A stretch of 64,000 nt of DNA from Warburgia ugandensis (lineage: Eukaryota > Streptophyta > Magnoliopsida > Canellales > Canellaceae), in NCBI GenBank assembly GCA_035236585.1, contig CP141137.1:12602327-12666326 (forward strand). Reading direction: 5' to 3'. Position 1 is the first letter of the stretch. Each line of letters opens with the position of its first letter. The notes beneath the pieces are model-generated. The model saw only the letters and a list, made by a program, of their open reading frames with translations. It did no database searches and was not told the origin of the DNA. Positions 50,836-63,864 of this stretch are shown one piece after another. The position numbers were made by a program, and so were the translations under genes.

Positions 50836-51543
50836 AAAACTTGTTAATTGTTTAACCGCAAGTGCATGGGCTATTGTAGTGTAGCTTATGCAAGTACGGG
50901 TCGATGCCACGAGGACTTGATTTAAAAAGTAGGAATTTCAATAAAATTTAATTATGTAAAATTAAAAAGAAATCACTCAAAATTACTGGAAAATAATCAA
51001 CTTCTCAAAAATACAGAATTTTCAGTTCCAAAATAAAACAAATCAAATCAAATAACAAGAAAAAAACTACTTCCCTAGATCAATCTTTATCAAAATCTTC
51101 ACTTCTGGTCTTCTAAAAACTGATCTGCCTTATAGATATCTTCAACATGTTCTTGATTAGTGATCCACCAGTCAGATTTGACAGATTCTTCAAAATCAAA
51201 GAGATCTGGGCTAAATTGTGATTTCAAGATTTGGACGACTCAGATTGATTTGTGAATTTCAGATAGAATATCAGAAACATTAATTATGTCTAGGGATGTC
51301 CTAAGAATGAACCTGTAAAATTTATTTGAAATCCAGTAAGAAATGAATGAGAAATTGAAGATTTGGTTTGATTAAGGCTAACCTGTTGATGGGTTAAGCC
51401 TTAAATGATCTGATTTAGATGGATCTATTCTTGGATAAGAAAAATGCAGATAAAACAAAACTAGAATAAAATGGGACACAGATGTAAATAAACTGGGGGC
51501 ACAGATGGAATTAACGAGAAAGAATATATTTGTAATTGCTTTT

Positions 51544-51545
<2 letters not shown>

Positions 51546-51588
<43 letters not shown>
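51546..51588. repeat. (GA)n microsatellite
   Basis: Shorter allele of the run at 44427 in the partner LTR. Confidence 0.95.
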
Positions 51589-51589
<1 letters not shown>

Positions 51590-52139
51590 CAAAATCAAAA
51601 TTTCGTGAAAATCTAAAAAACCAGAGGAAGAAGGAGAGAAATGAAGGAGGAGCTAGAGGAGAAAGAAGAAGAAGAAGGGAGAAGAGGGGGAAGAAGGAAA
51701 AGAGAAGAGAAAAGAGGAGGGGAGAAGAGAAGAGATGGGAGAAAACCCGATCTCTCCCTGGGACAGCTGGAGGGGTAGAGGGAGCTGGGAAGGACGGTGA
51801 AGAGGGAGGAGAAATAGGGAACTTGAGTTCACTAGCGTCTCATCTAGCGTAGCCAGTGATCAGAGGTGGGGAGCAGCATGGAAAGAGTGAGAGAGATGTG
51901 AAAGAGAGGTGCTAGGCATGGTGCTGGAGCGCCGATGATCCATGGAGATTGGACTGGGCAGAGGAGGGTAGAGAGCAGGGAAGTTTGGGTCGCTTTGGAT
52001 AGAGAAGAGGCAAGTTGGGGCAATGAGAAGGACCTGGGAAGAGGGTATGAGCAGAGGATTAGAGAGAGAGAGAAGAGGTGTAGCGGGGGCCAGTGCATTA
52101 GTGGGTACTGGGTAGTGCTTGTAGAATGAAGAAAGGGGA

Positions 52140-52301
<162 letters not shown>

Positions 52302-52377
52302 TGAAGAGGAGAACGGGATTAGCCTGGTTCTGTGATAGTGATCCAGGAGAGAAAGTGAGTAAGGAGCTGAGAGAGAG

Positions 52378-54755
52378 TGATGACCTAGGTTTCATATGAT
52401 ACAAATTTCATAAAAAGGCGAGATCTCTTGCTTTAGAAATATGAAATGCATGAAAATCTTTTGTTTTGGAAAGCAATCTTTCGTATAAAACCCCGAGTGT
52501 CAAAACACATTTTCAAATCATATAGCCATGTCATAGTTTTAAATCAACTCTATTCCTAAGAAAGTGTTAGTCACAGCCCCAGCTACAGAGAGTAACTACA
52601 ATCAAGTAACATTCACTACAAGATAAGGTAGGGGTTTACTTACTTGTACTTAATTTGGATGTTCTCTGTCACGGGTGTATCCTGTCCTTAAGTGTTTACT
52701 TGTATCTGAAAAATATTAAAGATTGGGTGAGTATACACTATACTCAGTAGGAGTCTATCACTACTAGTTTTACAATGCATGCTATGTTTTAAACCATATG
52801 TTCTTTAAACCATGTGCATGTTTAGACACTCATGTTCAATATCGATATTAAAAGCCATTGTCAAAATAAAATACTAACGACTTAAAGAATCGCATAATCC
52901 AAGTCAAAAGTAACATAGATATCAACATATACTATGATATGCATAAGATGCTCAACTGAATCCAAATCATGGATCTATGGTTGACGATACTCATGTCATG
53001 CCACATGCATGCAAGTAAATCCTCAAAAACATAGGGCACACTATGCCCACGACCTCAGCGCCGTGTGATCCCCGGTACCTAGGGACTCTCGGTCATAGCC
53101 TCCATGGGGCATATGACACTTCGACGGGTGCTGTGACAGCTCCAGTGGTATTCCTTGTTTACCACAGCAATCGAAGTGAGGACAAGCCTTTTTGGCGTGG
53201 TACCCTTTCCACCTATAGTGGTAGAGGCTGGGAGGCCACCCCGAACCTCTCGGCATAGCGCCCACGAGCTTACTAGCCCAAATCATATACTATTAAGCAA
53301 CCTTTTTTTCAAAACATGTCTTTGCATGCATCATGCAGACAAGAATCCTTTTTCAAAACATGTCTATGCATGTAACACATGTCTTATTTTTCATATGCAT
53401 GCTAAGTTCATTCATGAAATCAATTCATGCTAAACAGGTCATGTGCATAAAGGATGTAACATACGTTTATATGATATACGCATAAAGACAGAACATGTAA
53501 CTTCAAAACTTAAAACATGCATTAGAAAAGCAACCATGATTCAAAACATGCATTCTCAAAGCATCATGAGTTCTTTTTAAAAGTCTAGTGGCGATAGGAC
53601 ACCTACCTAGTTTGATCGTGCTAGTCCCCTTGTCCTCGTACATTTTTGGACATGGTTTAGGGAAAAAAGGTTAGCTTGGCCTATTTTACCTCATTACTTG
53701 GCATTAAGGGTTCATTCCCATGCTTAAGGGCCTCATAAGGTCCCTAATTAGGCCTTGGTATAGTCAGGTTTGCAAAGGTTTAGTGGCCCGGTGTCACTAT
53801 CATGGTTTAAGGGTCATGCTAGCCTTAGGGGCTTGATCAGGTATTTTATGGTTTGGGTGCGTCTGCGCCGTCAATACGGACACAACGGCTCTCGCGGCGC
53901 CTCAATCGGAGTCCTAGAACTCTCAAGTTATGGGTATTTTAGTGTTAAGAATACATAGAAGACTCAAACGGGCCCTACGTCACCTCTCCCGGGCGTCATC
54001 AGGCGGCGCGTTCCGCTTACGAGGCGGGCGCCTGGGAAGCTAACATGTCCCGCATCAGCACCGGGCGCCCCACACAGCGCGTCTGCCAATGCACCGGGCC
54101 TCCGCCCCTTTTCTCATTTGCGGGCGTGTCCGTCGGTTTCCCTTTAACGCACTGGGTGCGTTTTGGTTCTATGGTGACATGGGCGTCCTCGGGACGCCCT
54201 GGTTCAATCCTGTCGAACCAGAATGCCCCAGGCACCTGCCCTGGGTCTGTTGTGGCTCCCTAGAGCCCCATTTTGCATGGTTTCTCATGCAAAAATGTAG
54301 GAACATTCAACCTAAGACTGAGGGGGAGATGGATTTGGAGTTGTTTAAGGCGTACCTGGTTCATGGCTGGGTATTTTTCACGGTTTCTCCTCTTGCCTGC
54401 AACTCCAAGACTAGTTTTTCCCAGGGTTTTGGGCTACCTCTAGAATCAGTGATACAATATGTTTGGGAAGAAGGGGGTGCTCGTATCAAAACGGGCCCCT
54501 GTTTTCTCAGGCCAATTTGTTTTAAATTTAATTATAATTTTTCCCTTGAACTTCAAAGGGCCATAACTTGCTCATTTTAACTCCGTTTTGGGTGATTCTG
54601 GTCTTGTTGGATTCCTTTTTTCAAGACGCACCTAAAAGTACCATTCTATAGACCAAATTTCTGGGTCTAGTCAGGGTGAACAGTGAAATAACCAAAATAC
54701 CCTTATATCAAAAAGTGAAATTTTCTTTCAAGGTTACAAAAATGGAGTCATTACA
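52378..54755 (-). mobile_element. solo LTR (2378 bp) of a further gypsy-like family, minus strand
   Basis: Plus strand starts TGATGACCTAGGTTTC and ends GGAGTCATTACA. The flanking LTR continues across it (GGAGCTGAG before, GACTGAAAGATGCAGTG after). Flanks GAGAG and AGGGG are only a partial match, in a purine-rich target. It has the 3'-region hairpin at 52728-52746. Its GC- and CpG-rich patches (53040-53260, 53850-54260) differ from everything around it. Confidence 0.82.
52728..52746 (-). other. conserved LTR hairpin, short form
   Basis: TGAGTATACACTATACTCA: an 8-bp perfect stem with a 3-base loop, 350 nt from the LTR 3' end in its own sense. Confidence 0.7.
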
Positions 54756-55491
54756 AGGGGACTGAAAGATGCAGTGAAGTGGTAGAGGAGACAAAGTGGT
54801 GCTGGTCGGGTGGAAAGGGAGGTGCGAAGGAGAAGGGAAAGGGTGGAGATAGAGAAGGAGGAGCTTGGGTTGTGCGGACAGAACAAGGGGAAGGAGAGAG
54901 AGAGAGAAAGAGGAGGAGAAGGGAGAAGTGGAAGAATGGAGAGAAGAGAGGAAGATAATGGGAAGAGGGGGAGAGAAAACGGCAGAACGTGAGAAAAGGG
55001 GGGCTTTATGCGTGAGAGAGAAAGTGGAGAAAAGGAAGGTAAGAACGTGGGAGAGAAGGAAAGGAAAGAGAAGAAATAAGGAAGGAAAAAGAAAAGGAAG
55101 GAAAAATGGGGGAAGGGGTTGCCTTTTTGTCCATAATTTCCAATTGAGCTCCTTTAGTGTTTAGAAAATTATTCCATCTGCATCTTCATGGGTGATCTAA
55201 TCCATCCAGTGCACTTTAAGATGATCTGCACCGTTAACTTTTAATCATATCCATCAACGCCTCTTTTGGTTAATCTGGAAAAGAAAAGACTAACTCAGAA
55301 TCATCTAAACCGTACATTAGTCATTTAATGAGCTCTAATGATCATCTGACCATTGATTTTGACAAATTAAGGTTTGGACAGTCAATTGAAGTTAAATTCA
55401 AAATCAAGCTAAGTTTTGCAAATTTGAATGGTTAGATGATCTAATTGAACGCTAAATTAGGAGAATTTTGATCAAAATTGAACACTTAACA

Positions 55492-56377
55492 CACACTATA
55501 TGGATTGAGATTACAAGTAAGGTAGTCGTTGATTATCTTGCATTATGATGCAATTGATTATGGTACGATAAGATGCCTTATGCTATGCATCATGAGATGC
55601 CTTATGTTATAGCATGATTAGATACCTTATGTTATGGCATGATGAGATGCCCAGTAAAAGTTATTACCGATATTGTATTGGAAGATGATTCCTAATACGG
55701 TATGATTATATATTAACACCTAGTGTTAATATTGAAATTAGTTTAAAAATGAGATATTATTGATGATGTTGACTATATTCATGATTTTAAATGGTTTTAT
55801 TTACATGTAGTACATACATGTAATTCATATGATGAATGAAGGATAAAATTATTATCCAATGAATAAATTGATTTATATCATAGATATAAAGAATTGTTGA
55901 TTTTGAGATATATTGATTATATTTCTTAAATCCCCTACAAAGCATAGCTTGCTGAGATATTGTAAATGTTTGAATGTTTACAATATCTCAAATACAGTTA
56001 AGGAAGATTGAAAGCTCAAGACTTGAGGATAATCATCATCGTACTACTACTCAGGGTATTTACTTTGAGGAAGATTGTATTGATTGTTTTTTACTTTGGA
56101 TTATAATATTTGGATAAGGTATGTAATGACTACCAAGGCTATGTATATGAACCATTGGATTGATCTTGATTTTAATAAAAGTATTTCTATTGATATTCAA
56201 TACAAATTTTATTTTATACAAAAATCTATGTATGATAAGTAATTTAAGGTAGCACTCGGGTTTTTGATAAATCAATTTCAAAAAAATATGTTTCTGCTGT
56301 TTGTATTTTAAAAATTTTCAAAATCAGGGCCGTACCTTTGCAAATATTTGTGTGTTTTAAAGACCTGGGTCATCACA
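55492..56377 (+). mobile_element. 3' LTR of the outer gypsy element, second part
   Basis: Begins with the duplicated CACAC and continues the sequence broken at 43728 (compare 35590-36503 of the 5' LTR). Ends CTGGGTCATCACA. The hairpin at 55953-55990 has a perfect 14-bp stem (TGAGATATTGTAAA with TTTACAATATCTCA). Confidence 0.88.
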
Positions 56378-56492
56378 CCTATAGCACGTAGGCTTACCTT
56401 GTATTTTTACAAGAGGCTATTTCCAAGCTTTGAATCCGTGACTTCAAGGTCACATGATGACAACTTTTATTGTTGCACCAAAGCACCCCTTC
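56378..56492 (-). mobile_element. SINE, Au-like, cut by the outer gypsy insertion
   Basis: Minus strand reads GGGGTGCTTTGGTGCAACAA, a B-box-like ATTCAAAGC and TACAAGGTAAGCCTACG, then stops at the LTR end in GCTATAGG. The remaining SINE 3' half should lie left of the outer element but is missing there. Confidence 0.8.
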
Positions 56493-57208
56493 ATATCGTG
56501 CACAGACCATAGACATTAATTGGAAATCTCATATTATATTCAATGGGCATAAGCAAAGTCCTTTTCGTTCTACAATAGAAGAGGAGGTATTGACTCACTC
56601 TTAAGCATATTTGTCAATTCCTAACAGTGGGCTCTCCCTTTTGCTATGGGAACAGAATAAACTAGTGTTTCAACCATTCTGGAATTTTATAAGGATAAAT
56701 TTTGATTTTACCCAAATACAATTTGTATTTAACATGTGTTTTTATCATTTAAAAGAGTTTACAAAAATATAAATATAGTCAAAAGTAAAGAACAAAGGAA
56801 GAATGGACATATTTTCCATAGCTTTTTCTTCGTTTGTTGCAGGTGGTGTGCAAAGGTGTACAGGTTGATACCAAGTCTATAAGACTAGGGGAGGTTTCAC
56901 AAGCCACCTAGAGGCAATGTTGACTAGCCTGAATGGACAGCGGATCCATAATGTCCTCAAGCTCACTTGACTGATATAGCTCCAATTTCATGCTTTTTCA
57001 GTAATAACTGGCAAGTGGCCAGTCCCATATTGTTGTGGAGACTAGCCAATTACTAATCACTGGTGGAGGCATCAATAGCATCTCACAAAGACAATCAAAA
57101 ATTTTGCCACATTATATTTGGGAGATATATCACCCACTCACTTTTTCTCAAGGTGATATATCACCTCAACTCGTGCGAGGTTGTCAAACACAGATGTCAT
57201 CTATCAAA
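56493..57208. other. intergenic, no recognised gene
   Basis: No coding or repeat signal recognised. Confidence 0.45.
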
Positions 57209-57221
57209 GGATGAGAAAGCA

Positions 57222-57400
57222 AAAAGGCAGCCTAGGTGCACAAAGTTTCAGCATATGCAGAGTTTGTAGAAGGGGCGAACTACAAGGATCAATAGTAAAC
57301 AGTTTTACCTTCCATTTTGCAAGAGGTTGTTTCCATGACTTGAACCCGTTATCTCAAGGTCATGCAGCGATAGCTCTAGAGTTGCTCCAAGGTTCCCCAA
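57222..57400 (-). mobile_element. SINE, Au-like, with 13-bp target duplication (one mismatch)
   Basis: Flanks GGATGAGAAAGCA (57209-57221) and GGGTGAGAAAGCA (57401-57413). Minus strand begins GGGGAACCTTGGAGCAACTC, has CGGGTTCAAGTC as B-box and ends GTGCACCTAGGCTGCC. Confidence 0.88.
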
Positions 57401-57413
57401 GGGTGAGAAAGCA

Positions 57414-58580
57414 GCGTACAAGGAATTAGTTATGTGCCCATGGGAAATAAGAGAGAACTTCCTCCTTTTATCAAGCACTAAATGCAAAGCCTCTGTATGT
57501 ATGTATGAGAGAATCTATACAAAAAACATAAATAAATAAATAAATAAATAACATTTTATAAACTATTTCTAACAATGGGTCCTGACCCACCTGCGACTCT
57601 TGCAAAATATGTGGATCATCCCTGGATGCTTGTAACGACACCTGAAATGTTTCTAGTGCAACGTGAACATGCCTTTGCCTATATAGGCAAACCATCCCTA
57701 TCACGGAGGAACTTCTTCTCTATCAGATTGTTCTTCTTGGATTTGGCTTTTTATCTCCTCTAAGCTATTCCTAGGAGAAAACCAAAGATTTCTTTCCCGT
57801 TTTCTTCTACTCAATGGCTGTTCCTCTAACATTTTAGCATCTTGAGAAATACTAGCTCCAAGATGGTGAATCTAAGGGAAGAGTTAGCCCACCCAAGGAG
57901 AAAATGGTTTGATCTTCTTGTAATCTTGTAAGGACGTGTCTGTGTCCACCCAGTTTGCTATGTAATCTTTTCTTATGGTTTGAAACTATTTTACAGTCAA
58001 TTTGTGGTGCAAATCTATTCAAAGGCACCAAATCTCTTTCTATTTGTGAATACTTGTTTGGTGGTGTTGTTTTTGCCAGAATAGTGTTGATTTAACTCCT
58101 TTTACATCTTATTTCAAATTGTTTGTGTTTCTGCATGTATATGTGATCATGTAAGCCCAAGGATTGTGTGCTGGCTCCCTTTGTGGACAATCCCGCTTGT
58201 AGAAACAATTGTATTCTTTGATAGAGAATAAGGGGTTTCATTGCTTGTCATGCTACGTTTGACTCTAGTTGAAGTTACTTGTGTTTCTTGACTTATCTAA
58301 CTAGAGATGCCACGATCACCATCTTTTTGTTGTAGCTGTTCATCTCTCTAATGTTCAGAGATACACACAAAGGTTGCACCACAAAAATAGCCACTCCTCT
58401 ATTGATCAAGCATTCCTAGTCACCCTTTATCCCTAGGTCATTATAGTTATTGGCATAGGATAAGTGGAGATGCTTAATGGTGGGTAAGGTGGGTACAATT
58501 CCAATAGGATCTATTATCATACAATAACCAAGCATAACCTAAGAATCTCTGAGAGTTCATTGGACCATTCCAGTGCCAAA

Positions 58581-58619
<39 letters not shown>

Positions 58620-58620
58620 T
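57414..58620. other. intergenic, no recognised gene
   Basis: Contains an (AAAT)n run near 57527 and a (CA)n run at 58583-58617. Nothing coding is recognised. Confidence 0.45.
58583..58617. repeat. (CA)n microsatellite
   Basis: Dinucleotide run directly before the 115-bp tandem repeat. Confidence 0.95.
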
Positions 58621-59085
58621 AGTATCCTTGCATTTTTCTCTTCCTTTAGGGGTATTCTTGATTAAGTGCCACAGCCAATAGGCAAAAGACCACTAAGACC
58701 CTGGCAGCTTAGCCTTCTTTATTTATGTTTAGTGAGCATTCTTGCATTTTTCTCTTTCTATAGGGGTGCTCCTAGTTAAGGACCAGAGCTAATAGGTGAA
58801 GGACCACCATGATCTTTGCAGTTTAGCCTTCTTTATTTATGTTTGAAAGAGGATCTTTGCAATTTTCTCTTTCTTTAGAGGTGTTCCACATTAAATAATG
58901 GAGTTGATATGTGAAGGAACAATAAGACCCCAACAATTTATCCTTCTTTATTTACATTTTAGCAAGCTTCCTTACATATTTCTCTTTTTAAGGGTTGTTC
59001 TTGATTAAGGACCGGAGCTAGTAGCAAAGGACTACTAAGGCCTCCACAATTTATCTTTCTTATTTATGTTCATGTGACCATCTTA
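58621..59085. repeat. tandem repeat, four copies of about 115 bp
   Basis: The phrase TTGCATTTTTCTCTTTC recurs at 58628, 58742, 58857 and 58972 (TTACATATTTCTC in the last). Each is followed by GGGGTGYTCYTGATTAAG, GGACCAGAGCTAATAGG and a final TTCTTTATTTATGTT. Tandem repeats of this kind are common in untranslated parts of Tat/Ogre elements, and a gag relic of a gypsy element lies 1.2 kb away; membership in one element is an inference. Confidence 0.85.
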
Positions 59086-60296
59086 TATATAAATATACTA
59101 GTGTATACTTGCATCTATACTATTATGTAAACTTATATATTAGGAAGGGCATTGTGGAGGGCTCAACCTCATTAACCTATTAATTCTCTCAAAAAGAATC
59201 TAGGAAGGATCTTCATAACATATTAACAAATAACCCACATGGGTCTCATCACACACACTAATTTATATTACACATGCACAGGAATCTCAGAGCCCTAACT
59301 AGGCATTAATTCATGCTCAAAGATGTTGGTAGCAACTGCTTTCTACCCAAAATCCTCTTAATAGACATCTTCCTAACACGGAGTGCATGGAAACAATCAT
59401 CTATGTCTTGAAGATAACAAAAATGTTGTGATATAACAAACACCAAATTGGAAAGTTTTAGCTTTATTTCTATTCAAAAAACTTGATCAAATAATCCATA
59501 AGATCCAACCAGAATGGATCAGAGGGACAACTATGCTCTCAAGATAGCCTTAAACTAAATAGACTTTTCAAAAGCAGTCTCTTCAGGTTCCATATGGCTA
59601 AACATGGTGGTTTGAGTCCTAGTCCGCAAGCCTGGATATCTAACTCTTCAATAGGCAGCCATATGCCAACTATGCACCTCATAGTATAACCTTTGTGACA
59701 CCTATGGGAGAGTAATATCTCAACCATATCAAGACTTTATTTACACTACTGATTCATAGGTGTGTGATCAAGCACAACTAACCCTTCCCAGCCAGCCACA
59801 ACCCCTCCACAAATGGCCTTCCTAACACCCCACAGCTTGAACCAAACTCAAAATTCTGGTAATATTTGATTTTCCCACCACTTAAAGTCCATCTCATGTT
59901 CTACCAAGTAACCTTCACTCCACTCAAAATGCCTTCTTTCCATAGCCAAATGTTTAACCTACCACCCAGGAATACTATGACTAGTATGGGAGGTCTATTC
60001 CTCTAAAGATAAACATTCATATACTCATCCAAACAAATAGCCAGCCTTTCATCCATGATCAGCCCCAAGTCCTTTAGGTTGATAAAGGATGTTGGGAAAA
60101 ATGGAGAAAGAGCTTAGGAAAAATAGGAAAGAAGACAAATATGCCAACTCCTTTCCAATATCTACCTTTTTTTTTAGCTTTTCCTTCCCCATAAATACAA
60201 ACATCCTAATTTCAACAAGTATGATGGGGTTAAGCCTCTAAAGAACACCTAAAAGCCTATTGTGCATACTAATCTGAGATAGCCTTGCAAGAGAAA
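59086..60296. other. unassigned, possibly decayed retrotransposon sequence
   Basis: No family could be read. It precedes the gag relic on the same strand. Confidence 0.4.
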
Positions 60297-60434
60297 TAGC
60301 TTCTTATTAAATGCTTCAACAAAATCCTTATTAGGCTGGCCATATAATGGTTCAATACTTTGGGTCATGAAACCATCACCTCATGGTCTGCTCTTACCAA
60401 AGCTTTCATTGATTAGTATTCTCACAACCATGAT
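60297..60434 (+). pseudogene. gag relic, left part, split by a solo LTR
   Basis: The frame containing TGG at 60384 reads WFNTLGHETITSWSALTKAF followed by ID, a stop, and YSHNHD up to the insertion point. This is the gag pattern W(F)..L....I.SW..L..AFI.QY..N of plant gypsy elements. Stops: TAA before WFNTL and TAG where Gln is usual. Confidence 0.8.
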
Positions 60435-63400
60435 TGTAATAACTTAAATTTGTAACCCTAAAATTAGTAACAAAATAAAATAAAATAATTAAAAATTTTA
60501 TGCATAGAATTTGATTTTGAAACTACTAAATTTAGAAAGTACATGTCGATAGAAATTGAACAGTATAAAGAATGTTGAAAACGGAGTTCGGATGAGTGAG
60601 ATATGACCATTTTAAGTTACAAGGGTAAATTGGTAAATTGTCAAGGATGCAAATTAGATGGGGTCGTTTTGATAATGACACCACATTTCCATTCCCATTC
60701 CAACTCTAATGGAGGTAGGCGACGATTTGCCTTTCCTTTTGAGAAAATCGAATCCACAACTACATAAATACATTCCCCTTTCCATTCCCACACCAAACAA
60801 CTAAAGACAAACCCTACTTTTTCCCTATGCATGTTGTGGAAATGAACTGAAATTTTCATGCTTCATAGGGCTCCAATCTCCCATCTCCGACTCTAATCAG
60901 GTAAGCCACATACTCTAACTTGTTTTTCACATCATTTCCCAACTTTCCCCTCTCAGATCTGGGCTGAACGGCCATTAGATGGCCTAGGAAGTCAAAACTA
61001 TGGAGCATGGTTAGACAGACATTAAAGACACCTCAGATGATAGATCTAAGATGTTCATTGTGATCTTTGGGCCCAAAAACCTCAGGAATGGCGAAAACAA
61101 ATAAAAAATAAGAGCATTTGAGGCTCCGATCATGTTAAAAGAAGGTGGACGGCTTGGTTTATCATCCTTGATGGAAGGTGTGCCCAAGACGTCCACCGGG
61201 ACGCACAGGGGTGGACGGCACACATGGGAGCCCCGTCGCACGCTGTCCTGGAAGATCGGAACGTGCTGTGTGTTGTGGTGTCTATGCACTCTGGGATGCC
61301 AGGTTATGGAGGTGTAACCTCCTTTCCACCAGTGTAAGCTAGTGCAAAACCCTTTTTTCACCGGTGTAAACCCTTTTTCGCTAGTGAAAACTGGTTTAAA
61401 ATTGGTTTTTTGATCTGATTTTCTATTTGGAATAATTTTTCTAAGATTCTGAAGGCTATAGAAGCCTGATCTTCGATTTGAAAGGTCTGTTGGAACTATG
61501 TCAATGATACAAACATGATTTTAGCATTAGAATCTTGATCTAATTACATCTAGTAAGGTCAAATTTATAAAATAGTACCAAATCACATAGATACGACTGA
61601 TCAAAGAGTGATTAGGTCTCAGGACTTATACAACTAGATAATATATGATACTAACTGAGGGTTTTAAGGATCAGATTAGATATAATTAACTTTAGTAATT
61701 GATCTAGACTATTGATCTAACCCAGATCTTAGGAAATTGTTAATCTAAGGATGATCTAATCATCAGATTAAAGTGTATACTGTAGATGCGCACAAAAATG
61801 AGTAGATGAACATGAGATAGGACTGATTAATAACTAATGATGTTAGGATTAAGGACCAAATAATAAATAAAGATCCTATAGAACAATTTAGCGGTTGGAT
61901 CGCCACATATTCCACTAAGATGAAATAAATAACACAAAATAGTACTATGATACTGACAGGTACATTTGAGCATGCAAGCTAAGAGGATTACACGATTGAA
62001 TTGGGTTATCTCTCATTGAGGTAGGTGATGACATTTAATGTTATGTTTTCTAAAACCTTACATTATCATAGTATCATGGTTGATTGTGATTGATCAGCAC
62101 TGGTTTATTTAGTTTGTGATTTTATGAGATTCAAAGTTTTATACTATGATCGATATAAAATTTTGATAGTATATTGAATGGGTTTTCATGATCGATTGTT
62201 TTATGATATTGATACCATGTATTTATTGTATGATTAGTAATTTATCTTTCTTTATTGCATCACTGAGATTTGTGGGTTTTCATAACATTGATGATGGAGG
62301 CTTGGTGGCTAGTCCTTTAAGAGGCTAACCCTAGGATGAGGGGTGTGCCTTGGGGATTGTGAGCCACAAGTGCTCCTAGTGTTTTGAGATACACGACTTC
62401 TGTGTTTTGTGATTTATGACAAGTGCTCTTACCTAGTGGATGTCATGCTAGGAGTGAGTAGGGGCGACCACCCATGCTCCGAAATTGTGATGTGATAGAC
62501 ACCTGCCCACAGATGGCTTTTGGTAGGGGTTTGGTAACATGGATAGTCCACACTACCGGTCCCAGCCTTTCCATGGGGACGGACATTAAGTTTCCCATTA
62601 TGGTGTAGACAGGGAGCAATGGTGGTTGAGACCCTAGAGGGGTTGCCACTGCAGTATGATGATCCATACTCTTGTTCTGTATGCTTGTATGATGAGCATA
62701 AAGATGTTATTGTATGCCTGGGTGTGACGACACTTAGAGGATTGATATGAGTACTCATGATTTATTATAGGAGTGTATGGGACACTCGTTGGGCCCACGT
62801 ACCTTGGGGTGCCTTGTTTGTTATTATATGCTCATTTATTGTGGATTATATCTTGTTTTACATCCATGATATCATCGTTTTAAATCCATGAGATGCATGT
62901 TTCATTACATATAATGTTTTAAGACTATATTGGCATTGCTTATGATACTTATATTTTCATGGATAATTGACCTACACATTATATCAACATTGTTATTTAA
63001 TTTTATTTTTCTTGTTATTACATTAAATGTCTATATACTTACACAAACACTAACTTGCTGAGGCATTACTTTGTTTTGCAATGCCTCAAATACCGAGCAT
63101 GACAACAGGAAAGGCAAGGCCATGGAAGGACAATGGTAGCAGTGGGGACCACTTGATTTGATTGATAGATAGCTTGACATGAGTGATTAGATGGACTACT
63201 ATTTGAACCTATTTTATGGATTGTATACCTTCTTTAGCTGGATTTGATTATGACATTATATATATTATGGACACGTCTTAAAATATGTTGGAATATTATG
63301 ATGGATAGGCCCTGGTACACATTATTATGTTTTTGGATATTATTGTTTTAAAAATAAAAGAGTCATTGATTTTGACGTTGGATTTGATGTTAGTATTGTC

Positions 63401-63589
63401 TTAAATTATTGGTGCGTATTTATATTTATCTTTTAATCATGGTCTTGATATTTTTGGAAAAAAGGGAAAAAACACTCGGAGGTTTTTAAGTAAATGTTCC
63501 AACACCATAATTAATAGAATCTTTTGATTTTGGGATCCAGACTATAATTATTATTATAAAAAAATGTTATAAAAACATGGGGTGTTACA
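60435..63589 (+). mobile_element. solo LTR (3155 bp) with perfect target duplication ATGAT
   Basis: Starts TGTAATAACTTAAATTTGTA, ends ATGGGGTGTTACA, and is flanked by ATGAT at 60430-60434 and 63590-63594. Removing it and one ATGAT restores reading-frame continuity of the surrounding gag relic. It has its own CTTGCTGAGG hairpin (63059-63088), as in the gypsy LTRs at 23-56 kb, although the overall sequence differs. Confidence 0.92.
63059..63088 (+). other. conserved LTR hairpin, third sequence type
   Basis: TGAGGCATT pairs with AATGCCTCA (9 bp), following AACTTGC, 500 nt before the LTR end. Confidence 0.7.
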
Positions 63590-63594
63590 ATGAT

Positions 63595-63864
63595 AGACTA
63601 TCCAAAAGAACTAAACTAAAGGCTTTAGCTCAAAAGGAAGATGAGAAGTTCACCGCCTATGTTAAAAAGTGGAGAAACATGGCTGCTCAGGTAAACTATT
63701 GTCTATCCAAAGATGACCAACTCACAATGGTCATCACATCCTCCTATCCTCACATCAAGGGATATCTCATTGCCAAATACCATGAAAACCTTGAGAGGTT
63801 GATCAATGCTTGTACTCATATCGAAGTTTCCATGAAGAGCAATAAATTAGCTCCCTTTCCTTAG
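63595..63864 (+). pseudogene. gag relic, right part
   Basis: Continues the frame interrupted at 60434: RLSKRTKLKALAQKEDEKFT, then AYVKKWRNMAAQV, and CTHIEVSMKS before the TAG at 63862. This matches the QKE.E.F..Y..RWR..AAQV pattern of plant Tat-type gag. The usual second half and all of pol are absent before the window ends. Confidence 0.82.
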
